Source: Buddleja alternifolia
Taxonomy: Eukaryota > Streptophyta > Magnoliopsida > Lamiales > Scrophulariaceae
Assembly (NCBI GenBank): GCA_019426215.1
Contig: CM033392.1
Span: forward strand, 51,945,149-52,009,148
DNA length: 64,000 nt
Reading direction: 5' to 3'
Shown: positions 10,047 through 19,433 of the stretch, piece by piece
Numbering within the stretch: the first letter of the stretch is position 1
Layout: each line of letters begins with the position of its first letter
Translations under genes and position numbers: made by a program
Notes under the pieces: generated by a model
What the model saw: only the letters and a program-made list of their open reading frames with translations
What the model was told of the DNA's origin: nothing
Databases searched by the model: none

Positions 10047-11550
10047 TGATGGTCCCAAGTGGCATACGAAAGGGTCTAGAAGGGGGGGGTTGAATAGACC
10101 CTGAAGTCTTTTTCAACTTCAAAAATTTCGTATCACTTTAAAGGTTTGAACGCTTTGGATAACTGAGCGCTTGGGTCAGACGCTTCAGAAAAGTTAACTT
10201 AGACTTAGTGATTTTAGCAGTTTACCAAAGTAGGGCAATGCTTAGATCGCTTAATCAGGGTTAGCACAAGGGAAATGAGTTTTAGCGTTCTTTTAGTTAA
10301 TTTAATCGCTTTGCACTTTAACTTGTCTCTTTCAAAGATAAATGATGTAATAATAATAATAACACAAATAAGGTAAATGACACAAGATATATAAGGTTCA
10401 CTGGGTGGTGTAATCCCAGCTACGTCCTTCTTCTCTTTTTTCACTTGGAGGAATTTACTAGAATGATTTTCGAAGAGTCACACAGAATCTTCTACACGAT
10501 AGTAAAGGGTGAAAATGATCTTAGGCTCCTTGATCACACAGACTTCAGCACCAATGAAGATCGTCTTCTTCAAGCTTCTCTCACTCAGAAATGCTGCCTG
10601 AAAGGGTTCAACAACTTTTCTCACTCAGATGAAAGGTTGAGGTTTGTCGCTAGGGTTTTGTTTGTTTTTGAAAAGATCAAACAACTTGGAATATCTCAGT
10701 TGGAATTTGAATTTCTTCTTTGGAAGATGTTTGAGATATTTGTGACTGTCTGGAATGTAGATAAAAAGCTTGAAAGATTTGGCTATGGAGTTTCTAAGCT
10801 TTTTCTCAGCAAGTTTTTCTTGTGTCTGTACGTAATTGTCTCTTGTAAAAATTATATATCCCTTTTTAGGGTTTGCTGGGGTAAGGTATTTATAGGCAAT
10901 TTCTTGGGATCTGTCCATTGGACACATGTAGGAGCGTGCCTCTCACGGGGCGCGTGAGTATACCTTTTCTCTGACATTCCTGAAAGTTCACTGAAGCCGA
11001 TTGGACGGGAGCAGCTGAAATTCTGAATTTTCTAACAGTCTGGTCAAAAGGTGGCTTGTCCACAAGTCACATTAGCTTATCACAATTAATGCTCTTATCA
11101 AGCATTTAATGCATTTTGAATTTAATTCCCGTTGGAAATAAATGCCCGTTGAATGATTGCATTTAAATCCTTCATGACTTGAGGATTTATTTCAGGTGAT
11201 TCTGACATAAGTCGCTTGAGGGATTTCGAGCGCTTGATCCATAAATCCTGAAATGAGATCTTTTAGCGTTTGACAGACGCTAAGAAGAAAATCTTTATCT
11301 CCGGTTGACTTCAGACGCTGGTCTTCAACTTCTTCTCTAATAGACTCACCTAGAATTCTACTAGCGATTCAGTCACTAAGACTTAGTCTAAATTCTACAA
11401 AGATAAAAATTACAAGCCTATAATAAATTACAACTTTCAAACGCTTATACATCATTCTATGAAAAATGGAAACTTAAATTGTATTTTTGGGGTCTAACAT
11501 TAAATCCTATCTTGTCATCATCAAAACATCTAACATGAAATTTCCTAACA
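10047..11550 (-). repeat. Sirevirus-like solo LTR, reverse orientation
   Basis: The minus strand starts TGTTAGGAAATTTCATG at 11550 and ends GGGACCATCA at 10047, about 1504 bp. It is colinear with the LTR at 3438-4989 and includes the same C-rich 3' part. The MULE transposase reading is interrupted exactly here: the catalytic region lies to the left and the GCRPFIGFDG region to the right. The flanking five bases do not match (ATACT and CATAA), so either the termini have decayed or it arose by inter-element recombination. Confidence 0.82.
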
Positions 11551-12938
11551 CATAAGCAAGTGAAAACAAACCATTGTTTCCATCAATTGCCTAGCAAGCT
11601 AACAGAACTCCACCAAAGGGCCTTTCAAGTATCACCCATCAAAGCCTATAAAAGGCCGACATCCAGCTAAAAACCTAATTTTTAGTGCATCTAACCTAAT
11701 AAATATCTTCCTGAATGAAGATGAGGCAGGTATGGACCTTAAAGACACAATCTCAACATCATCTTTCTCTCCCTCCAAGTGGTAGTGTATTTCGACTACA
11801 CTACCTAGGTTTCTCCTCTTAACTATCTCAATATAGGCAGGGAGGAGAGCATATAAGTCAGCATAGTTTCCTTCAAGCATCTCCATTGCATTCTTTTTTG
11901 CCCTTTACAGCTGCATGTAAGGTGGATTTATTCCAAACTTCTGAAACTCATTGGCTACATCCTTGTATTTTATTTCTGGATTTGCCCTCAGAACATTAAC
12001 TAACTTGCTTGATAGCTAGCTTACACTTGTCTCCTTCCCTTAGTCAATCCCGACATAAGTGTGGCCAAGCACCAATCTCTTGATCTTAAATACACCAACT
12101 TCCCAAACATCCTCAAAATTGCACCTCTTACCAACCTAATTTTTTCCATGGGTTTTCAGGAATATCCACTTCAATGGATCCCAAATCACCCAAGGGATTA
12201 TCAATGAATTCTTCATTTGAAGAATTCTTAACCTCATAGTGATCATCAGATTGATACTCTGATCAAGCATCATCATTATCTTCCTCAACAGCCTCATTTT
12301 GAACACCACCCTCACCATCATCTTCTTGTTCATTAACAAATCCATTGTCACCCTTACCATCATCTTCATCAACTTCTTCTTCCTCTTCCTCTTTATAATC
12401 TTCATCTTCACTACTGCCCTCACCATCATCTTCACCACTGCCCTCAATATTTACCACTGCCCTCAGCATTATCTTCATCCTCACCACTGTCCTAACTATC
12501 CTCTTTCTCCCCACTTTCATTTTCACTCTTATCCTCAAACTCAACAAACAAGTCAATTTTCTTTTACTTCTGGTTGCTTTTGAACATTTTTTCCACATCT
12601 TCATCCTTTGCCACACTAAGCCTTAGATCACCCTTCCACACTATAATAAAAGATCATTCTCCTTTCTACAATTCGAGAAACATGGCTTAAATCCCTACCA
12701 CCAACTGAAGTTAAAAGGTGGGCATATCTATACCCCCAAAGGGTGAGATATCTTTAAGGAGTGCAACATGATCCCTGTAGTGCACTGTTATCTTATAGGA
12801 TGCCTTCTTAGCTACAAAAAAGCATAAACAATGCATAAGGACAGTAATATGATAGAAGAATATAAACATACCATGATAAAAATACATTAAAAAAATGATA
12901 GAATAAGACCTAAAAATCAGATTAATTTCAAATGTCAA
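11551..12938 (-). pseudogene. MuDR-type transposase N-terminal half
   Basis: On the minus strand an N-terminal segment (about 12820-12710) with the KITVHY...GGID pattern of MuDR N-termini is followed by a very acidic Glu/Asp-rich stretch (about 12616-12263). A conserved block (11886-11632) then contains LPAYIEIVKRRNLGS, FRKIFIRLDALK and AGCRPFIGFDG, which sits at the start of the DDE domain. Stops and frame changes occur around 12150 and 11900. The acidic stretch is a known low-complexity linker in many MULE proteins. Confidence 0.75.
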
Positions 12939-13599
12939 CCAAAAAAGCAGATTTATTTTTTAAGATCTAACAACTAGGGTTTCTATCTAAATTTGGGGAT
13001 TTTCACACAACAAACCCTAGTTGAGAATTTTTGTACTTACAATACACACATAAGACAACTAAAAGCTCTTTGATCATCAAACCATCAATATCGATTTATT
13101 TTTTTTAATTTTTTTAAAAAGTAGAGATTGTATCTGCATTTGGGGATTTCATACAACAAACCCTAAATGAAAAATATGCATACTTATAATATACAACTAA
13201 TACCAATTAAAAACTTCTAGATCTTCAAACCCGAAAAAAAAAAGTGAAACTCAGAAAAACCACAATGCATGGTTACTATAGTTTAGGAGCAAATATACAG
13301 AAAAAGAGCACAAAATTACATATGATAAACCCTATTTACCTTTCTCTAAATATTTTTCAAGTTAATGGGTTCATGTCTTCAGTCGTTTTCGTCATTCTTC
13401 ACTGTCTACGGTGGCAGAGTAAGGCGACGTTGGCGATTTCAGCGGCTGAAATGGATTTTTTTTTTAGAGAGATTTTTCGGGTTTGGAAATGGAAGAGAAG
13501 TGAGAATGAACATGGTTGGCACTACACAAAGTGGGTCTTTTGTTGTGTCTATTTTACTTAAGGGCAAAATGGATATTTTATCACTTTCTATTAGTTTAT
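12939..13599 (-). other. MULE 5' region and leader
   Basis: This is non-coding on the minus strand, with two similar A-rich paragraphs (about 12960-13040 and 13120-13200) that each contain CAACAAACCCTA and an aligned neighbourhood. That suggests an old internal duplication. A GC-richer stretch at 13370-13470 probably holds the former transcription start region. Confidence 0.4.
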
Positions 13600-13700
13600 A
13601 TTGGACATCCTTGTTTTTAGGGAGGTAGAAGTAATTGGATAAACATGAGGGAGGGGGCTGTATTTGGCCCTTAAGTTAGGGAGTTTTTTGTAATTATCCG
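13600..13700 (-). repeat. MULE right terminal inverted repeat
   Basis: This is the counterpart of 5976-6075. The outermost bases read TTGTAATTATCCG before the candidate target duplication TTATATATA (13701-13709). Confidence 0.75.
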
Positions 13701-13709
13701 TTATATATA

Positions 13710-15162
13710 TGTATATCTATTTCTTGGGACTCTTTTGTTTTATTTTATTTTATGCTTTTTCTAATTTTTGGCAAATATAGAGATATTGAGATCATTTCAT
13801 TCTAGGACATTTCTATATTTTCATTGATATTTTTTAGTTTATTTATTTTAATATAGCTTAGCTTTTTTGATTTTTCTTTATCTTTTTATTTATTTGTTAG
13901 ATTTACAATTAATTGTTCCATCATTTACGGGCGCATTGGGGTCAAAAGCAAGAAATTATGAGGTACAAAGTGTAAGTTCCCCATCTGAAATTCAATAATT
14001 TAATGGAGACGTGCATTTTCCGTCAATTATAAATGGATGTAGAGTGTACTATGAATTGTGAAATGACTCGTTTCTATTCGAACTTTAAAAAAATAAAAGA
14101 AAAAAAGAATTCTGGTAAATGACCGGAGCCGATTCTATCCAATTTTTTTGAAAAACAAAATGAATTGTGAAATGACACGTCAAGGGGAAAATACGTGGTG
14201 AGTATCGAGTAGCTCAATGCGATGTGAATTCAGAGAGAGTGGGTTCATTCTACTATAGATAGATTTTATTGGAGTATGAAGGGATTATTAAATTTTTCGT
14301 CCGTGAAGTTAACCACTAAAACAGATTTGATCCCATGTTTCACGATTGACGAATTTAGTCCCTCAACACGACAATTTCAAATATATTCAGTCCCTACTGT
14401 CAAGTCTCCATCTATAACTTACGAAAATGTTCACGTGTCGAGCACGTGAGCTAAATTTTGGAGGGGGTGGGGAGTGACGTTTATAACTTCATTCATCCCT
14501 ACATGGCATTTTTTTAAAAATTTTGTTTAATATTTAAAATTCTAGCATGGATAAAAAAACATATACAAATAGAAAAATGTTATAAAAAAATATTTAAAAA
14601 TTAGAAAAATTTTAAGATCATACATTTTACACTAATTTTATATCCAAATATGACAAAAAACTAACTATTAAATTACTGAAATTAAATAAATATGAAAAAT
14701 AATTAAAAAGTTAGAAAATAGATCTCAAATTAAATTAATGTTAAGATAGAATTTTTTTTATTAAATATGTTAAATAATTTTAAGAAATTAAAAGGAAAAG
14801 CGATAAATAATTAAAGTAAATATTAAAATTAAATTAAATTTGTTAAATAATCGTTTTTGTCAGTTTATGGCGGTGGCATCGTGGCATTATTCATCTTGAA
14901 GTTAAACAAAAAAAGAAAACTTGCAAATGGGTATTAAAGTTCAATACTTGTCCATTTTCCCTCAATTCTTTGAAGGTGAAATCAGATCGGGGTTGGTTAT
15001 TGCACCCTCTTCGAAAGGCGCTAACTTTTTTTGGAAAACTTACTCGCTCATCCCTCATGTCGGGAATTTGTTAGCTCCTATGTCTATGACGAATGTAGCA
15101 ACGATGTAGTTATAGTTTGTGTAGTTGCTTTTGTACTGTCAGTTGTTTTTGCCCATTTTTAA
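13710..15162. other. Intergenic AT-rich DNA
   Basis: I see no supportable gene. The paragraph at 14281-14420 (dispersed phrases such as TTTAGTCCCTCAACACGAC) resembles decayed repeat sequence and recurs loosely in the aldo-keto reductase intron near 21360. A short open stretch at 14921-15109 is not recognised. Confidence 0.5.
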
Positions 15163-15197
15163 TGCCGTTAGATAGGAACAGAGTTGATAAATACTGA
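15163..15197 (-). pseudogene. ycf2: Plastid ycf2 fragment (NUPT), left piece
   Basis: The minus strand reads Gln-Tyr-Leu-Ser followed by LFLSN, continuing the ycf2 reading that resumes at 17987 with SNTLSESY. The retrotransposon at 15198-17981 separates the two pieces. The match ends abruptly near 15163, where the plastid-derived segment stops. Confidence 0.75.
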
Positions 15198-15841
15198 TGT
15201 TAGGAATTTCATGTTAGATGTTTTGATGATGACAATTAGGATCTTTTTGTTAGACCCCAAAATAAGTAAGTTTGTTTTTCAGCTTTGAAGCGTTAGATTT
15301 GTAATAGGCTTTGTTTTATTTTTATTCTAGATTGTTAGGTTAAGTTGTCTTAGACTGAGCGTCTGATTTGTTCTGAGTGAGTTTATCAGAAGTAAAGTTT
15401 GAAGACTCAAGCGCCTGAAGTCTGAATAAAGATGAAGATTCCAAGCGTCTAGAATGACCTGCTACACCAAGCGTCACCTTATAGGATAGAAGTGATTCAA
15501 GGTTGAATAAGCGTCAATCAATGACTGATTTCACCTAAATTTATTTCTAAGTCCAGAAGGAGTTTAATGCAAATATTCTCAATGCATTAAATGCCAACGG
15601 GCATTTAATTCAAATGCATTAAATGCTGATAAGAGCATTAAATGTGATAAGCACTTTCAAACGTACGGAGAAACCACCTTATTGGACTGTCAACTATTCA
15701 AAGACTGCCGCACCAACTTTTGTATAGTAGATTTTCAGGAAAAAGGACAAAAAGTTGTTCACTCGCGAAAGTGAGAGACACGCGCTCGTGCATGTGTCAA
15801 ACGGACACTTTTTCCAAGAATGCCTATACATAGGACTTCAA
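15198..15841 (+). repeat. Truncated 5' LTR
   Basis: About 644 bp align with 16416-17059 of the 3' LTR with scattered substitutions. The match stops just after the TATA box: the intact CCTATAAATAGG at 17040 reads CCTATACATAGG here. Beyond GGACTTCAA the sequence jumps to internal coding DNA, which marks the deletion junction. Confidence 0.88.
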
Positions 15842-16185
15842 GAGCACTATATCCAAATCTACCAATACCTACAAGAGCAATGTTAGAACAGTTTGACATC
15901 CCTCTTCAAAGAACATCCATTCCAGAACCTTCAGATCCAAAAATATTAGCTGAAGAGAGGCAGATGTCTGACTTCATCCGAACTTTCAGAATTTGTCTAA
16001 GGTATATTGGTATTGATCCAACTGATTGGGACAAACACTTTACTGCTTTCAAGAAGAGACAACAAGAAGAAAATAAGCTCATAATCAACAAAGATCATGA
16101 AGCGATGATGACCTTGGAAGATAATCTGACTGAAGCTATCCGAGCTGAAATGCCCAAGCGATACAAAGTTAGATCAAGTCATTAA
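15842..16185 (+). pseudogene. C-terminal remnant of the Sirevirus-like extra ORF
   Basis: The frame is open from the deletion junction to a TAA-proximal stop at 16183-16185. An ORF caller would begin at an ATG in the LTR (15820), but that start is an artefact of the deletion fusion. The C-terminal part has the pattern Ile-Gly-Ile...Asp-Trp followed by a charged helix. This is comparable in position and wording to Leu-Gly-Ile...Glu-Trp in the first element (about 3000-3040). It is therefore a diverged copy of the same extra ORF. Confidence 0.6.
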
Positions 16186-16401
16186 AGCTTTTTGATTTGC
16201 ATTATCTATATTCTTGTCTCTTATATTTTGTTTGTTTAGTTGTAAAAATGCTTGTAATCTTTGATATATATAAAATGCATTTTTCAGCTGAAACATCTCG
16301 TTGAAGCGTAACTAACTTTAACTAACCTTATCTAATCAAAGCTAACTTTTATTTTGGCTGTCTAACTCTTGAACTATAAAAGAGTAAGTATTGTCATCAT
16401 C

Positions 16402-16415
16402 AAAAAGGGGGAAAT
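16402..16415 (+). other. Polypurine tract
   Basis: AAAAAGGGGGAAAT lies directly before TGTTAGG. It is identical to the tract at 3424-3437. Confidence 0.85.
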
Positions 16416-17981
16416 TGTTAGGAATTTCATGTTAGATGTTTTGATGATGACAATTAGGATCTTTTTGTTAGACCCCAAAATATGTAAGTTTGTTTTTCAG
16501 CTTTGAAGTGTTAGATTTGTAATAGGCTTTGTTTTATTTTTATTCTAGATTGTTAGGTTAAGTTGTCTTAGACTGAGCGTCTGATTTGTTCTGAGTGAGG
16601 TTATCAGAAGTAAAGTTTGAAGACTCAAGCGCCTGAAGTCTGAATAAAGATGAAGATTCCAAGCGTCTAGAATGACCTGCTACACCAAGCGTCACCTTAT
16701 AGGATAGAAGTGATTCAAGGTTGAATAAGCGTCTATCAATGACTGATTTCACTTGAATTTATTTCTAAGTCCAGAAGGAGTTTAATGCAGATATTCTCAA
16801 TGCATTAAATGCCAACGGGCATTTAATTCAAATGCATTAAATGCTGATAAGAGCATTAAATGTGATAAGCACTTTCAGACGTACGGAGAAGCCACCCTAT
16901 TGGACTGTCAACTATTCAAAGACTGCAGCACCAACTTTTGTGCAGCAGATTTTCAGGAAAAGGGACAAAAAGTTGTTCACTCGCGAAAGTGAGAGACACG
17001 CGCTCGTGCATGTGTCAAACGGACACTTTTTCCAAGAATGCCTATAAATAGGACTTCAACAACAAGCCAAACACAGAGAACAATTATCAAGTCGAATTGT
17101 TGTTGCATTGAAGTCTCATCCCTTACAATCTCAGAAAAGCCAAAACTTTCAAGAAAATATTCTCTTTGCTTTTCTTCAAATCCTGAGACAGTCAACCAAT
17201 ATCTCAAACATTCTTTTCGGAGAAACCCACATTACTACTGAGATATTCCTAGTTGTTTGAACTTTATCAAAATCAAACAAACCGTTTAGAAAAACCCCTA
17301 TCCAAGCCTCGCGATCTATGTGAAGTCGAAGTTGGATACTTGTCATATTTCTGGGTGAAAGAAGCAAGGGGATTGAAGTGATTTGGAGCAGAAATCTGTG
17401 TGATCAAGGAGCTCAAGTCATCGACATCCATCTCTCCCTAATTTGTAGAAGATTCTGTGTGATTCTTTGAGAATCATTTTAGTGGATTGCCTCCAAGTGT
17501 TCAAGGAGAAGAAGGACGTAGTTGGGATTACATCACCCAACGAACCTTTCAAATATTGTTCTTTACTTTACTTTCAGCATTCATATTGTCATATCATAAA
17601 CTGATAAAGTAAAACTTAATCAAACGCTAAGCAACTAAATACACTTTCTGTGACGCTAAAGCTTTCAAAGAGAAGACTCCAAAAATCATTTCGCTGTGCT
17701 AACACTGATCAAAGAAGTGAACGCTCAAACCTATTTGGTTGTAGTATTCAAGTCTTGAAATCTAAGTTAACTTTCTAAAACAGTCTTCGTTAGACGCTTC
17801 ACCAAAGCGCCTATATTTTAAGTGAACGCTTAAGTCAAGTGCTAGACACTTCAAGCATCTACTTTTCAAGCATCCAAAATCCTTTTTAATACGAATCTTT
17901 TGAAGTCGAAAAAGACTTCAGGGTCTATTCAACCCCCCTCCCCCCCTTCTAGACCCTTTCGTATGCCACTTGGGATCAACA
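16416..17981 (+). repeat. 3' LTR
   Basis: The complete LTR of about 1566 bp runs from TGTTAGG to GATCAACA. The TATA box CTATAAATAGG is near 17041. A C-rich stretch lies at about 17932-17948. The end is fixed by the ACTGA target duplication at 17982. Confidence 0.9.
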
Positions 17982-18312
17982 ACTGATAACTCTCGGATAG
18001 AGTATTAGAACGGAAAGATCCATTAGATAATGAACTATTGGTTCTAAGCCATCTCTGACGATTAATCAACAATTCGAAGTGCTTTTCTTGTGTATTCTTG
18101 ATAAACCAGCGTTTATATATAGATGTAGGAGGATCTGTTTGGGAAGTAAGAAGCCCCTTTGACATTTCTTCATCTGCAAATAATTCTCGATGTGAAAACA
18201 CAGAGCCAGAGGGCTGATCTTTTAATAGGAAAAAATGCGGATCTGCAGGGTCCCAAATGAATTGGCTTATTCGAAAAAAATCTACAAACTTAATTATAGA
18301 AGAAAAAAACAC
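17982..18312 (-). pseudogene. ycf2: Plastid ycf2 fragment (NUPT), right piece
   Basis: The minus strand reads a recognisable stretch of the plastid Ycf2 protein, with [46 protein letters not shown] and [12 protein letters not shown]. Ycf2 is an essential plastid-encoded AAA-type protein of over 2000 residues. Only about 115 codons remain here, plus the 11-codon left piece. The nuclear setting, the retrotransposon inserted into it and the absence of neighbouring plastid genes show a nuclear plastid insertion. The match fades at about 18290-18312. Confidence 0.9.
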
Positions 18313-19433
18313 ATAAAAACAGGAGAACTTTTCATTTTATTTCATTTATTGGAAAGGGTATTAATAAAGGGACTCTACATTTTGTTAGAGGCGCTCCATT
18401 TTTATTTAAATTTAATCACATAGACAAAAACACCCTTTAATCTATTATTAAAGTAATTCTTATCATTTTCTTTGACCAATCAGTTTTATACACTTTTCTA
18501 ATTAAATGTAGAATAAGTATTCAAAATTTGATAGTGCATAATTTTAAAAATTTTAAAATGACGGATAACTACCAAAAATAATAAGTAAAAAAAGGTTTGT
18601 AGATGTGACTAAAACTTTTACTTATTTATTTATAACCAAATTAGAATAAATGTTATTTTCTTTTGGATAAAATTGACAATTATTTTTCATTAAGTTTAAC
18701 AAAAAATAAAATTAGCTATTATAATTCTAGGTGGACATATTGAGTTCACCGGTACTAACTCAGTGTAGTAATATGATCTGACGATTATTTTTATTTTTTT
18801 GGTAGGTTTATATTAATTTTCAATATTCAAAAAATAAATTCTGATAATTATGGAGCAAATGAGGAATACATATTATTTAATGAATTTGATAAAACTAAAA
18901 CGGGGTTTGAATATCCATGAAAAGATGATTAGTCTTATTGCACTGATGAAAAAATAGTTTTTTTATTTCCAAAAAGATGTTTGAGAAAAAATGCAATTTA
19001 TTTGGTATTATTTTCACAAAAAAGAATTAAAAATATTTTTCAAATTTTATTTAGAAGGGACTATTCAGTACACATTATAATATTAATAAGAATACTATAT
19101 ATGATATATTGAAGGGTATTATAAAAAATTTAGTTAATTTGAAAAGGACTTGGAGTCCTTTTAACAAAATATGGAGCCCCGGAAAAGCTTGGAATATTCT
19201 CCTTTTTTTTCTTTTTCCTTCCCAAAATAAAAAGCTTGGAAGATTATGCTACAATAAATAGAATTTTCCTGTAATAATACGTGTAAATAACTAACACCAT
19301 ACCTCAGTGAGATCACTTCCATGGACCAAAATTGCCCACTTCTACCCATGAAATCACAAACCCATTACTCAAATCCCTTCACAGGTTCAATTAAATTTCA
19401 CAAAATAATTAATTATATTGGGGTATACGGAAA
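18313..19433. other. Intergenic DNA and presumed upstream region of the aldo-keto reductase gene
   Basis: Very AT-rich with no supportable gene. A short open stretch (18313-18423) next to the plastid fragment might be more plastid DNA but was not recognised. An upstream ATG at 19321 opens a 70-codon frame that overlaps the true start at 19434; it would be an upstream ORF if the transcript begins before it. Confidence 0.45.

Larger units (their letters stand above)
5976..13700 (-). mobile_element. Decayed autonomous Mutator-like element (MULE) with two later solo-LTR insertions
   Basis: Both ends carry related terminal inverted repeats. The left end (about 5976-6075) and the reverse complement of the right end (about 13600-13700) share CTAACTTA, AAATACAG, CCTCCCTCAT and CCAATTACTTC in the same order. 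TTATATGTA before the left end and TTATATATA after the right end match at 8 of 9 positions, the length expected of a Mutator target duplication. MuDR-type transposase pieces lie on the minus strand between 12938 and about 8745. Removing the two solo LTRs leaves about 4.6 kb. Frameshifts and stops show it is dead. Confidence 0.8.
15198..17981 (+). mobile_element. Internally deleted Sirevirus-like LTR retrotransposon
   Basis: ACTGA occurs immediately before (15193-15197) and after (17982-17986), a perfect 5-bp target duplication. The element consists of a truncated 5' LTR (15198 to about 15841), the C-terminal end of the extra ORF (to 16185), a polypurine tract and a full 3' LTR. The 5' LTR's remaining part, primer-binding site, gag and pol are deleted. 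It inserted into plastid-derived ycf2 DNA already in the nucleus. Confidence 0.9.

Noticed and set aside
10445..10957. Plus-strand 170-codon frame
   Set aside because: It lies wholly inside the reverse-oriented solo LTR and has no family features.
10042..11555. Target duplication for the Sirevirus-like solo LTR
   Set aside because: The flanking pentamers (ATACT and CATAA) do not match; none is claimed.
12299..12583. Plus-strand Phe/Ile/Thr-rich frame that looks membrane-like
   Set aside because: It is the complement of the acidic GAT/GAA-rich linker of the MULE transposase.
15820..15848. ATG at 15820 as a real start
   Set aside because: It is LTR sequence fused to the ORF remnant by a deletion.
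16841..17367. Several 60-76 codon frames
   Set aside because: All are inside the LTR and on both strands; no conservation or start context.
18235..18423. Plus-strand 62-codon frame
   Set aside because: It overlaps the antisense of ycf2 and AT-rich DNA; not recognised as a plastid gene.
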